Part shown: in pieces, positions 53,231 to 63,854 of the stretch | Position numbering within the stretch: position 1 is the first letter of the stretch | Layout: the number at the start of each line of letters is the position of its first letter | NCBI RefSeq assembly: GCF_921293095.1 | Contig: NC_060248.1 | Location: 130,398,972 to 130,462,971, forward strand | Length of the DNA stretch: 64,000 nucleotides | Source of the DNA: Ischnura elegans | Lineage: Eukaryota > Arthropoda > Insecta > Odonata > Coenagrionidae | Direction: 5' to 3' | The notes under the pieces: generated by a model | Seen by the model: the letters and a program-made list of their open reading frames with translations, nothing else | What the model was told of the DNA's origin: nothing | The model's database searches: none | Program-made: the position numbers and the translations under genes

Positions 53231-54085
53231 ATTGAATATCAAATCCTTCTTGCCTTAACGCCTCCCTCCCTTCCCGCCCTTCCTCTGTTTATAAATATAA
53301 ACGGATATAAAAACTCCCACAGTCCGGAACCATGATTCGAACTCGATGATGTCGCATGAATGCGTAGAAACTACTCGTGTAAGAGTCAGCATTAAAGTGG
53401 AAAATATGCTACATACTTTGCATATTACATTTCACATCATTATGCTTCACAACATCTCGCCTCACACCGTTGATTTCATCGGTTTGCATAACCGGCAGGC
53501 GGATCGAAAGGAGATTTTGGCGAAAATAGTCACTCTCATCATTGTTAAATACCTTTCAATACTTTAATGGATTAATCCTTCTTTGAGTGCACATGAAGTA
53601 CATGAGAGAGTCAGAAATGTGGGAAAAAGTTTTTCAAAAATTATTTCCGGAAACATGGTCTTTTATGCACTGCATTAGTTTTGATAGGATATTTTGACGT
53701 CGATCATAATAAAAATTGTGATTTTTAGCCTTCTTGCTATTGTTGTGAGGGTAAATAGTCCTTTAAACGTCGATAACGTATGCGTAAATGAAATATTTTG
53801 ATGGAAAGGTCTTTGAATGATTTTCGGAAACGTGGAATTATTATAACAGTATCAGTTTTCGTAGGGTGTTAGGATCTCAACCACATCTGTTGCTACGAGA
53901 GACCGTGCAAAGCACAACCAGGGTGTGTGGCAGGGGGTAGGTCCACAGCACGTGTGCTGCACGCATCCTGTCCGTAATCAGAAACGCAGTCGTTCGCCGG
54001 ACGCAGGCCAAGCACACAGGACGGCAACTCGCGGTCGGAAAAGAAACCAAGAGAGTACTAAGATTACGAGCATGCTACCATGGAA
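53231..54085. other. Unassigned; possible SINE scrap near 53310-53345
   Basis: A B-box-like 'gagttcgaatcatgg' (minus strand) occurs near 53325-53339, with no convincing A box. 53880-54060 is GC-richer without coding. Confidence 0.35.
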
Positions 54086-54087
54086 AT

Positions 54088-54657
54088 AAAAAATCCCAGT
54101 TTAGACGAATGTTTATGGTCAATTTTAACCGCATTTGAAAAAGGCCAGATTGGCGCCCATGTGATGCCACTCCACGTGACGTCACAGGGACCTAGTTTCT
54201 ATACGAGTAGATAGGAGTTTTACATCGTCTGAGATTACCAATGCATGCATGAGGCACAGAGCTCAGGGAAATATCTCATAATAATTACCTATTAAAACTG
54301 GCTAAGGTCGGAAAGTTTCCTTCGTTTGATAAGGTATTAATAATCCTTATTTAAGCCAAGCGCTACCTGCTAGCAGGGTATTCTGCTACCTGCTAGCATC
54401 CTGCGTCGTATCAGCGCTCAAAGCCTCGCCCCAAGGTCACCTTACTTGCGGCAGCGGGAACCAGAACGACGTCACACGGAGTTTTCCCATCATTCATACT
54501 TAGCCGTCGCGTTTTCGCGTGATTGAAAATTTTCCCTTTTTATTTAATCGCGAAAAATAGATATCGTCATTTAAAAATCTAAAAGTGTGAAATGCGTACT
54601 CCAGGAGTAATAATCTTTCTATTTAGGCAATATAAAATAAAAGGAAACCACCATATT
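54088..54657 (-). repeat. R family MITE-like repeat, copy 4 (one end truncated)
   Basis: Collinear with copies 1-3 in reverse orientation, ending at the right with the inverse of AATATGGTGGTTTCC. The opposite ~75 bp, from 'gtataat/aatacactaatggtggg' to the TIR, is missing. Confidence 0.87.
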
Positions 54658-55025
54658 GTTCTAGGCGGTTTTTGATAACGAGGTTTTCTTTGGTAACGTA
54701 AATTTAAACTTTAGACCCTGATATGGTAACTTCTGTTATCATTGGCAGTTATTGAATCAATGATCAAATCGAATGATAGCTGTTCGAAGCCCACAGCATT
54801 GCTTTGTGCATTAATAATATTTTATCGCTTACAGTTCATTTGATAACGATCTTATCGGTGGTTCCACAATGCAGGTTCTACGGCTCTACGCCATATGGTC
54901 AACCTTAATTGCAAGCGACGGGAACTTTTGAGCAGTTCTAATGTTTACCCTAATAATGATCTTGGGATAGAGTCGTATTTTCGTATGTTCTTCATCTCCT
55001 GGGTTTAGGCCTTGTGATCGTCTTC
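54658..55025. other. Unassigned DNA
   Basis: Nothing recognised. Confidence 0.5.
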
Positions 55026-55029
55026 AATT

Positions 55030-55310
55030 GGCCTACATATACATGTATATAATATCTTGCGAGCCACCTCTGTGGTGTTTGGCAGGGGGTGATCAATAAC
55101 CATCTAACCGCATGCAAGAGGAACCCAACATGCATACCAAGCGGTCATAAAAATACTCCGCATAACTAAAAAATATAAGTCCACATTCATGCAAAGTCAA
55201 TACATGCAAAGGTTTGTAATTCCCATTGCAAATCCAAATACAAGGTTGGAACAAGGGAAAAAGTGGTTTTAACTGGCCTTCTTCGGTATGGGGGGGGAAG
55301 TTGTGCATTA
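55030..55310 (-). repeat. CR1/L2-like LINE 3' end, second copy
   Basis: Matches 49225-49480: 'gcgagccacctct-ggtg', 'gcatgcaagaggaac', 'gcggtcataaaaata', 'tacatgcaaggt'. Tail 'tatacatgtata' is eroded. Confidence 0.65.
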
Positions 55311-56080
55311 AGCGTTAAGAGGCCGTGGAAAAATTAAAAGACCCTGGAAAGTTAGGTTCCAGCAACTGTAATGGATTTTATTTTCTTCTACGAATTAAAA
55401 CATTCTAAACTAACCACGGTTATAACTTTACGGAGTCATCCTCAATTCACAAATTGTTATGAAATTCAACAGAAAAAGAATCATTCAGTCAAGGAGAATG
55501 ATTTTTTCTCTCTAAGGATTTTTCGCCCAATTTCTTACACGAATTATTAAGGTAGAGACAATGCAAAGTAGGCAGAAATGTAAAGAGCGTGTTGAAATAA
55601 GCTAGCGCACTTTTTACGAAACCGTGGGTGTCTATGTAGTTTGAGTCGGCGAAGGATGATGATTTTCTGCTGTGCAGTTTTCTGTCGAAATACACCCGAG
55701 GGAATTCGTAAATGCGTTATGAATTATTGCTTAGTAAGTAATATTAAATATGGAGGACAAGATACAGAAATGTGCCAATAGCATCTGGTAACTATGGAAG
55801 CAGACCTTACAGACTATTATCCCTCTAGCTTTGCTACGCTGGACTACAAACAAATGAATGCTAATACATCCCCTCATCAAGTGTAGAGAAGATATTTCGC
55901 ATCTGGCCATCTCGAGAAGAAACTTAAGATTTGCGCTCCATTTAACGATTACATGGGAAATCACTCAAATTTTACATTTTGTCTCGGCTCATATGATTCT
56001 AATGAGATTGCGACTTGAAAGACGGTAACTTGTTCTTATATCTCAAATGGTACACCATTGCTGTGCAATTAGTTTACAGG
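55311..56080. other. Unassigned; short stretch shared with 49150-49215
   Basis: 55885-55970 ('cgcatctggccatctcgag', 'tacatgggaaatcac') is a direct diverged copy of 49155-49215. Otherwise nothing supported. Confidence 0.4.
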
Positions 56081-56084
56081 ATAT

Positions 56085-56290
56085 ATCATTCAAGGGATGC
56101 TCAGTGACCTTTTATAGATGAATAAAGAAAGTTAAAAATATTTTAATCTGTTTATTTAATTTTGTTATTTGCCTAATTTTTCCTCCTGGGTCATTTTATG
56201 TTTGAATTTCCCCCGGCACGTGATAGATATGATAGGAAATCTTGTTTATCGAGAGGTTGCTAGCCCTCCGTCCTCTTATAATCCTCACAA
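56085..56290 (+). repeat. Third copy of the 47945-48440 dispersed repeat
   Basis: 'atcattcaagggatgctcag', 'gttaaaaatattttaat', 'ctcctgggtcatt', 'ggcacgtgatagatatgata' align in order with the two copies near 48 kb. Confidence 0.55.
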
Positions 56291-56816
56291 TTAAGATTCA
56301 CAAGGACCAATAGAACCGCGCTCCATTTAAATGCGTGGTTTATGACGTTACTTTGGATTTTTTTCTAAGCTCGCACCATTCGGATGAGGTTGCAACGTGG
56401 ATTATAAATACCTTGGATCCCAGTATTCAATTCAATTAATCTATTATCTGATGGGCCATTTGGCCCATTAGATAATTTATAAGTGCACAAAAATTCAGTA
56501 AAATCATTTGACAAAGGTTCAAAGAAAAAAAACACTACAGCAAGACTCAGTAAATGCAAAAAATAGAGAAAAATAAATAAAAACAAAAACAAAATATAAA
56601 CCTATACTAGCATATACATTACATACACAATTGCATCCCGAATGCGGATACCCCATACAAAATTTTCAGACGTATTAAATACATTTGAAACTGTATCACT
56701 ATTTATTCAAAGAAAAATATTCAGGTGTAACAGAAAAACGTAGGACCAATAGGAAATTATATCTTGAATACAGAATATAATCTCCCCTCATCACAATAGT
56801 ACTCAATCACGTCAGC
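56291..56816. other. Unassigned A-rich DNA
   Basis: Nothing supported. A short dyad 'gatgggccatttggcccatt' occurs at 56450-56469. Confidence 0.4.
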
Positions 56817-57314
56817 ATGGCTAATTACACTGGGAATTGCCATGACCTATCATTAAACAACTTATATAATTTATTCTTAAATACATGTATTGATGGCAAA
56901 TTTGTTATTTCTATCGGCAGTGAGTTCCATGAGTATTCAGGTTTATCACTGATGCACTCCTCGAAATGCACTATTTTTTTGTCCAATTTTTCTCAATCTC
57001 CCATTTGTAACGTACGGAAGTCGGCCATGTTTGTCAGGCACGGACGAGCTTATGTCCACAGTCCACATGTTCCCGCTCGAGGTGCATTGCATTCCATTGT
57101 TTTGAGGTCAGGGTTGTGCCATGCATTGATTGCACACATGTCGTCGCAACCTTTTGAGAGTGACTTAGCCTTCCATCGCGATGCTACGGACGTCATTTTA
57201 ATGCACCTGCCCAATGCATTTTATGCCGGGGGAGTGACATCATTAGGCCTCCAAATGGATCCGCAGCGCCCTTTGATATTCACGGACCGAATGATTCTGC
57301 CCCGTGCTGATTAA
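56817..57314 (+). CDS. Unrecognised 165-aa ORF
   Basis: ATG-initiated frame with no internal stop. The second half (57010-57310) is noticeably GC-richer, with His/Ser/Ala-rich sequence (HSPHVPARGALHSIVLRSGL), and the first half is AT-rich. No motif recognised. The first half resembles LINE 3' UTR-like DNA, so only the second half has a chance of being a real exon. Confidence 0.2.
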   Translation: MANYTGNCHDLSLNNLYNLFLNTCIDGKFVISIGSEFHEYSGLSLMHSSKCTIFLSNFSQSPICNVRKSAMFVRHGRAYVHSPHVPARGALHSIVLRSGLCHALIAHMSSQPFESDLAFHRDATDVILMHLPNAFYAGGVTSLGLQMDPQRPLIFTDRMILPRAD

Positions 57315-58297
57315 AAATTAGGCTGCGGAAATAACCGAGAGATTCACAATTTTATAATTAATATTTCAATCTGCGGGCTGGAAATAAAAGAATTAACGTC
57401 ATGCCCCCCTGTCATTAAACATACGAACGGTCGTACACTCTCTTTCCTCTTTGCCCGGCGTTTTTCGCGTAACCACATGTGACATTAATGCTGTAAACGA
57501 AGTCATTACCGTAGGGGGGGGGGATTAAGGGGGGTGGAGATAGGAAGGGTAAGGTCGTTTAAGCCGAACTGTGGGGTTACACTGTATTTCCGAATGAAAA
57601 TGACCACATTCGGAGAGCTGTTTGATCTTAAAATGAACCGTTCTATGAATCATTCACTGCTCGAGGCAACTACGATGACACGATGATAATGAACCGTTCC
57701 GGTGGAAGTGAGCCCTTCAAGTGAACCGTTACTCGCGCGCCGTATGCAGTCTTTTATTGAACTCCTCCTTAACATTGCCCGTGCTAGGCTAAATCTGTGA
57801 CGTCATTCGAATTTTATCCCAAATTCGGAGGAACAGGATCAGCCCTCTTAGGAATAGAGGAGGCTTGGGGAAGTATTATAAGATTCATAGGTAAGTACTT
57901 TGTTCACATTCCTGCGCTTGCGGTAGGCCTTCTCTAAAAATATATTTCAAGGAGAAAAGAGCTAGTCTCTCGCATTTGTTTCCTATTCTCTCTACTTCAC
58001 CTACTCTTTCGTCACCCGCAATGCCTATAATTTCTTAGTTCCTTGTCCACTATGTCCATTTCAATCTCTCTATGCTTCTCCTTAGCCATACCTAGAAAAC
58101 CTCGAGTCTATTTTCATCCTCCTACTTAATATCCGCCCCATTCAGCGTATAGACTTGATATCAACTGACTCTTTTCTAGCCTTTTGTTTTCACCCTTAAG
58201 CTGCCACTCTCCCCAACTCTTTTCTACACATTCTTCTTTGCTAACCGTATTAAGTTCCTGATATACCCTACTGTGTCCCTTTTCCTAAGGGGTGGTT
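57315..58297. other. Unassigned; pyrimidine-rich at 57960-58250
   Basis: On the minus strand 57990-58260 gives Lys/Arg/Glu-rich broken frames that may be a decayed LINE. No confident call. Confidence 0.35.
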
Positions 58298-58501
58298 CAG
58301 GGGCGGATCTGGGATTTCTTTCTGGGAGGGCACAAGCTAGGCCGTACGCAGGATTTTGTTGTGGGGGGCACAAAGATACCTCGTAATACAAAAACGAACG
58401 CAATGACAGTGGGGCCGTATTGAAAACCTTGCATATTTTTAAGGGTCTGGGGGGGGGGGGTGCCCCCGTGCCCTCCCCCGCCCCCTCTAGATCCGCCTAT
58501 G
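58298..58501. mobile_element. hAT-type MITE (204 bp), same family as 694-917
   Basis: Ends CAGGGGCGGATCTGGG and, inward, CATAGGCGGATCTAGAGG; perfect octamers GGGTGGTT flank it (58290-58297, 58502-58509). Internal 'atacctcgtaatacaaa' and 'ccttgcatatttttaaggg' correspond to the first copy. Confidence 0.92.
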
Positions 58502-58509
58502 GGGTGGTT

Positions 58510-59475
58510 TCAAATAGTTAAGGCAAATCCCTTTTAAGAACCATTGTCTTCTTCTCAGGTTGCAGTCTGCAGCAGTCTGCCATTTTGTCTGGTCTCGGGC
58601 CAATATTTTCACGTCTCCTTCGGATTGGCATCGAAGGTCCTTCACCAACTGTCCCATGAGGAGGAGATGGACCAATTCACATGTTGAAATTTCGGGGGAA
58701 TTTGCAATGTTTAAGGATTACTATCTGAGAATCACTTACTTAAATATTTACTGGCAACCGACGCCGGTCGTGTTTTTAATAAACATATGTTAGTAAGTAA
58801 GCTTGTTCCATTATTACTGTCTTTTATGTTAACAAATATTTCCTCGCGAAAATAGGATGCATTTGCAGGGAGACACTTCAATTCGCATTGAAAAAAAGTG
58901 CGCTGGTATGAGCATTCAAAAATGTTTTGATCTCCAGAAGCTTGGTAGTTCAAATATGGGAGAGTTTGATATAGCATTTCGAATATTTTATTCAGTGAAG
59001 GCACCGAAGAACCCGTTTATGATAACTCAGTCACTTTTTCTCAAGCAGTACTCCGCAACTCTGCTGTTGGAACACTGCGAACCTTTCATGCACAACGTTG
59101 CACAGCATTATCGATCTTCCAACGGAATACTTGACTTGATCCATCCGTAATCCTTTCGTTTTAAGCTGGGGACCGGAGTATGCCTGCTATGATCCAGGCT
59201 GCCTTTCGCCGCGGGCCCAGTCTCCAAGGATTATAGGCGCGGATATCGCAAAAATATACGCACGCCATATCACCCCTTCCCCTCTTCCGATTTTAAACCC
59301 CCCCCTTATAACGCCAATGACCACTCGCTGTAAAGTGTCCTTAAGCCGCGCTGGTATAATGTGATCGATTGAAGATCTACCGCATGATGGCAGCACAATT
59401 CGCGATAAATTATTCCGCGCAAATTTATTTGTTTATAAGGTGATGATGGGGCTCCATGGTGATCCTCTGGTGTCA
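58510..59475. other. Unassigned DNA
   Basis: An ORF at 58857-59150 (+, 97 aa) carries no known motif. Nothing else supported. Confidence 0.4.
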
Positions 59476-59479
59476 CCCG

Positions 59480-59590
59480 TCGTCCAATGATCATCCTCCA
59501 AAGGGATTGGCTGCTGTCGCGGAGGGGGGTGAGGGGGTGGGGGCGGGAGAGGGGAAGAGCTTGGCTTGCTTGTTGATTGACGTCATTGGA
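59480..59590. promoter_or_regulatory. CCAAT / GC-box / CRE cluster
   Basis: Within ~110 bp: CCAAT in 'gtccaatgatc' (59484), ATTGG in 'gggattggctg' (59506), a GGGGGCGGGA box (59539-59548) and TGACGTCATTGG (59578-59589). Suggestive of a promoter but with no gene attached. Confidence 0.28.
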
Positions 59591-59719
59591 AAGGTAATTT
59601 CGTGAAATATCCTGGCTGCCAGGGTCCATGAAGGCCTCGTTCGCCTTGGGCTCCACCGATCGATTCTTCACACACAGCTCTCACCCTTTCTCCTTTCTTT
59701 CGCTAGCTCCCTTAGGTAT

Positions 59720-60065
59720 AGATAAAGTGAAGTAACCTCTTATTTTGCCATGGTATTTTGAGGATGTGACCGACAGCTGAGGTAATTTGCACTGTGAGGG
59801 AAGGGTATGTATGGAAGGGTGGAGAGAAACTCGGTGTAGGCATTAGCCCGCTCTTAACGACAGGCGCCAAGGGGACCACGTTTTGACGTCCCATCCGGCG
59901 GACGGAGCGTTGCGCTTAAAAGGTCCTCCACTCAGCATTCAAGAAGGGATCAGGCAGTCTCTGAAAATTCTCTCCCACCGCCGGGATTCGAACCCGAGCC
60001 CACCGAGTGGGAAGCCTACATTCTAGCACCACACCAACCCGATACCTCTTCTTTCGACTAGAAAT
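59720..60065 (-). repeat. tRNA-derived SINE, near full length
   Basis: Minus-strand head 'tatcgggttggtgtggtgc' (A-box region, 60026-60040) and B box GTTCGAATCCC (59983-59993), with a body of ~250 bp running to 'cacatcctcaaaatacc'. Longest and clearest SINE in the window. Confidence 0.8.
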
Positions 60066-60164
60066 ACTTGCATGTAAGGCATAATGAATTAGGTACCCGA
60101 ATGCGCGTATAAGAATAATGATAGCTAACAATGGAATAACTCGCAGCTAATCTTTATGTTGAAG

Positions 60165-60310
60165 TTAATCTATTAACCAATTGATTATTTAAATTAAAAG
60201 AAATAAGCGAAAGGGTTGCCAAGGGTCAAGAGTTGTTGACTAGTTACAGGATAAGATGAATCAGTCAAAGAGATTACAACGGCGTGTATAATTTGAGATT
60301 AATAAGATCA
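60165..60310 (-). repeat. U family repeat, copy 4
   Basis: 'aagggttgccaagggtcaag', 'gttgttgactagttac' and 'acggcgtgtataatttgag' align with 39660-39785 and 46120-46205. Confidence 0.55.
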
Positions 60311-60774
60311 TTTCTTCATTAATACTGTGTCTAATAGCTATTTATGGAGCAGAAGAAGAATTAATTCCAATACATTAATCCACGGGGTGCGTCCAACGGG
60401 TTGCGAATGGTGGGTCAACCTCAAGATATTAGTGAGGTTGGCTGCGACACAAGTGAGTTCTCTCGTCGTATAAGCAGTCGATGACAGAAAGCGATGTCGT
60501 TTGGAGAGGTTATTTTTAAATGATACCGAAACCTGTGATGGTGCCGTGGTTTGGCGATGGAAGGCGGTTACGTTTCCTAAAACCCGGAGGAGTGGAGCAG
60601 CTCTTCTTCATGTGAGTGAAGGTGAAGACCACAGTGGTCGGTACAGGGACACTCATATCTATGCAGGCATGAAGATATTTACTTTAACGGCTGTAGTAAT
60701 GTGGAAGGCAAGGGGAAACTACCACATTATTATCTTTAGGAGTCACAGCTACTCCAGTCATTGACATAAAAGAC
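60311..60774. other. Unassigned; ORF 60501-60764 not recognised
   Basis: The 87-codon frame contains HVSEGEDHSGRYRDTH, faintly Ig-strand-like, but has no Cys pair. Not called as a gene. Confidence 0.3.
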
Positions 60775-61165
60775 ATGATGGATGACAGCAGCGGATAAAT
60801 CAAAGTTGGAAGCTTCCGAAATATGCTGTTTAACAAGAATGATGGAAATCAAATGGATAGATCTTGTGAGTAATGTGAAATTCTTCGAAGAATAGGAGAG
60901 AGCACATTTGTAAAAACAGTGCATGGAAACATAAATGTATTTTGAAATCCTTGGGTGTAATAGAGGACAATTTATTAGGCCACATCATGAGACACTATGG
61001 AATAAGTAAAATTATCACTTAAGGGCAGGTGGACGGGAAGATAGGCCTAGGTAGGCCATAGATGAGATAAATAGAATAGGTTGTAAAGTAGAAGAATTAT
61101 GTAGGTGTTTAAAATTAGCCGATAAGAGAATAGAGTGCATGGCTGCTTCAGACAAATCTTAGGAT
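60775..61165 (+). pseudogene. RTE-clade LINE 3' end, degraded
   Basis: Reads TAADKSKLEA, then RMMEIKWIDLVSN, matching the 19040-19485 copy, with many stops, and finishes 'cttcagacaaatcttaggatt', the family 3' terminus. Confidence 0.75.
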
Positions 61166-62045
61166 TATTATTGTTTTTATTTAAACCACTGTCGTTGATT
61201 ATAATGAATGGAATAACCTTTATGGAGACCATGCAGACTTTCTACTCCATTAGACCCCAGCGTGATTTAGGTATGAGAAATATAGGCATGTTTTTCGCGC
61301 ACCTTGGCGTTCGATTCCGCGCGGGTAGGATTTTTCCGATCTCATTAAAATTTTGCATGTCGTTGTTTTGGAGGCATTGCAAAAAAATTGGGAGGGGAAG
61401 AATTAGGGAAAAGCTGAAAAGTTCGAAAAACAATGTTAAATGTGGGAGATATTAGTGGAGACACCTGGATCCAGTCCAAGTTTCTGTCGGGTCTAGATTT
61501 TAACGATGCTTGTCCACACACTTCTATCCTCCCTCCATTTTTCTTCCTGCGCCTAATGCTATTACAACCCTCCATTTTTCTCGGCCTTCCTTCCCATGTT
61601 TTGAGTCTTCAACCATTATTCTTCCACTGTTCTTGGCAATGGCCTTTACTTCCATTCTTTTCGGTAATTTTTACCCTTCTTGACTCGATTTTAATCCGAC
61701 TTGGAAAATGAACACGTCAACGAGTGAAGTTAGAACTTATCTTTACTTCATCAATTAAGGTATAAATGGCAATGAATCTATAAATAAGAAAACAAAACCC
61801 TCCAGCATCCGGTTGCCAAGGAGAGAGATAAATATTAAATACTTGGACAAGAAAATTTGTATTCTATATTAAAAACTTTTAACATATCCACACTGTCTAA
61901 ATAGTTTAATTTCCACGTTATCACTGTACTTTCTTGATTCCTTTTAACGAATAATAATGGTTCAACTGCATTTATATATGTATTTATTTTCATAAAGACA
62001 GTAGAATTAGAAAAAAATGGCTGCAAATTTACTTTCTTGTTAACT
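61166..62045. other. Unassigned DNA
   Basis: A frame at 61135-61455 and its overlap show no motif. 'tggcaatggcctttac' at ~61635 resembles the tandem unit at 46990-47090. Confidence 0.4.
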
Positions 62046-62049
62046 CCTC

Positions 62050-62320
62050 GACGCTACAGCTCTTCTAGGACCTTGACCTCTGCGACAATGTTGGATGAGT
62101 CCCTGCGGTCCTTATGCACATGTATATTTCAAATTCACATACTCATAAGTCGTCATAGACGAATACACAAACATAATTGCAGATAGAAGTTGAAATAAAG
62201 AGACAGAAACATAAACACATGACGATGACACAGCAACCTATGCGACAATATTGGATAAGTCACTTATGCGGTCCTTAGCCTCAATTCTCCATCTCTCTAC
62301 TGCCATCCTCCTCAAATCAT
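62050..62320 (-). repeat. LINE 3' end-like, two similar units
   Basis: 'tgcgacaatgttggatgagtc' (62083, spaced) and 'tgcgacaatattggataagtc' (62241) are direct copies ~160 bp apart, each followed by 'gcggtcctta'. On the minus strand the outer one reads GRMAVERW-like codons, suggesting an RTE terminus. Confidence 0.4.
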
Positions 62321-62328
62321 CCTGTCAC

Positions 62329-62638
62329 CATGGGCGTACCTCGGGGATGGGGGGTCAACTGCTCCCCTCCTAGAAGGGAAAATAAATTTATAGTCCAGAG
62401 CAAAAGTTATGAACAAATTTTCCTTTTGAAGAAAAATGATATTAGTATAAGAAATTGAACTAAAATAAAAATTATTATATTTTCAAGCAAATAATTATAA
62501 AAAATAATGATTTTCTGTCATAATTTCCTTAAAATTTTGGTTTTCATTAACCTTTTCTGTGCAAAAAAGTTACGACTTGAACGACCATGGCTAGTTTTGC
62601 CCCCCCCCTCCCTAGTTTTGATTTTGGGTACGCCCATG
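62329..62638. mobile_element. hAT-type MITE (310 bp)
   Basis: Ends CATGGGCGTACCTCGGGG and, inward, CATGGGCGTACCCAAAATC; octamers cctgtcac / cctctcgc match at 6 of 8. AT-rich interior. Confidence 0.75.
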
Positions 62639-63494
62639 CCTCTCGCAACTCAGGCATCTTTTTCTGTTGGCATTCGTTTCAATCTTCCACCTCCTGGATG
62701 CTCCTTTCCTCCTTGACCTGCCCGGATCGGATGGCACTACGTATACATTGCTCCCCTCAGCGTGTACCTCTATGGTTCGCTTTAAGAACGCGAGACCCCT
62801 CAGAAATTGAAGGAGTGGATTCACCGGCGAGGGGAATAATTCTTGCGCAGTGACCCATTAATTACTTTCAAGACGTCTGAGTCACGTTTCCACTAATTAC
62901 ATTATGCAACAATGAAAAAACGTTTTTCATAAAAGCTGGCGTTTAAAAAAATGTATTTCTGGCTCCTGAATTCGAAAATGATTCTCAAAACATCGTCATC
63001 ATCATCCACTGTTATGTCTCAAAGCACATACTCCGCCGGTATCAATGAAAATTATGTAGGTAAATAGAGTTTACATGGTCAACAAATCCTGTTGAAATAG
63101 AATATGAATCCAAACCAACGACTTGTAGAAACATATGCACAGCGAACAAATACATGCAGGGAAAGTAGAACCGAACATTATCTAACATCTTTTATCCAGT
63201 TTATTCCCATTTGTCGTGGCAAAGACCTGCTTTTCCCATTACGGGGAATTCATGGGTGCTCACATCACAGTATCCAGCAGCTTTCGAACACCATCTGAGC
63301 TTCAAAAAGTTTCTGATATTGTTGTTCCTTTTCCTTGTTATTCTGATGGCACCTTTCACTATATCCAAACGCACATTTTACAGAATGTATTAAATTTTTA
63401 ACATATTTCATTGTCATTAAGTATAAATTTGTGCGAAAACTTGCGATTGATGTGATGTTAGGAGTATCATTTTCATATCCTGGAGGTCAAAATA
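62639..63494. other. Unassigned DNA
   Basis: Short frames around 63104-63401 overlap on two phases; none carries a motif I know. Confidence 0.4.
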
Positions 63495-63502
63495 CACGAA
63501 GA

Positions 63503-63784
63503 CATACAGGCAGGTGGATACAGGAGGGGGGGGCACGAGGGGCCCTTAGGGGCTTATAAAATAGCCGTTATTTTGAATACAAATGTTAATAAATTTAAAA
63601 CAATAAATATAAAATTAAAAATAATATAAAATTAATAAATATTTACATGTTAAAAACTTTTATATTAAAACAAAGTATATTTCGTTGAGTAATTGTTACA
63701 TGTAGTTTTAATCCCAAATATGAGACGACTGTTTGCCTGAAAGGCCCTGGTGCCCCCCAAGAAAAAATCCTGGATCAGCCCTTG
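63503..63784. mobile_element. Probable hAT-type MITE (282 bp)
   Basis: Octamers cacgaaga (63495-63502) and cacgaagg (63785-63792) match 7 of 8. Right end read inward CAAGGGCTGATCCAGGATTT is hAT-like; the left end CATACAGGCAGGTGGATACA aligns only after a gap. AT-only interior. Confidence 0.6.
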
Positions 63785-63854
63785 CACGAAGGGCACTTAT
63801 GTTTCCGATCAAATTTTCTCTGACATTGAAGATTTCTCGTGTGTTGCCGCGGGT

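Noticed and set aside
59983..60040. tRNA gene on the minus strand
   Set aside because: A and B boxes are present but no full cloverleaf with anticodon stem and acceptor pairing can be drawn; body and context fit a SINE.
60501..60764. Possible Ig-domain fragment (SEGEDHSGRYR)
   Set aside because: The Cys pair and Trp of an Ig fold are not in place; resemblance is too slight.
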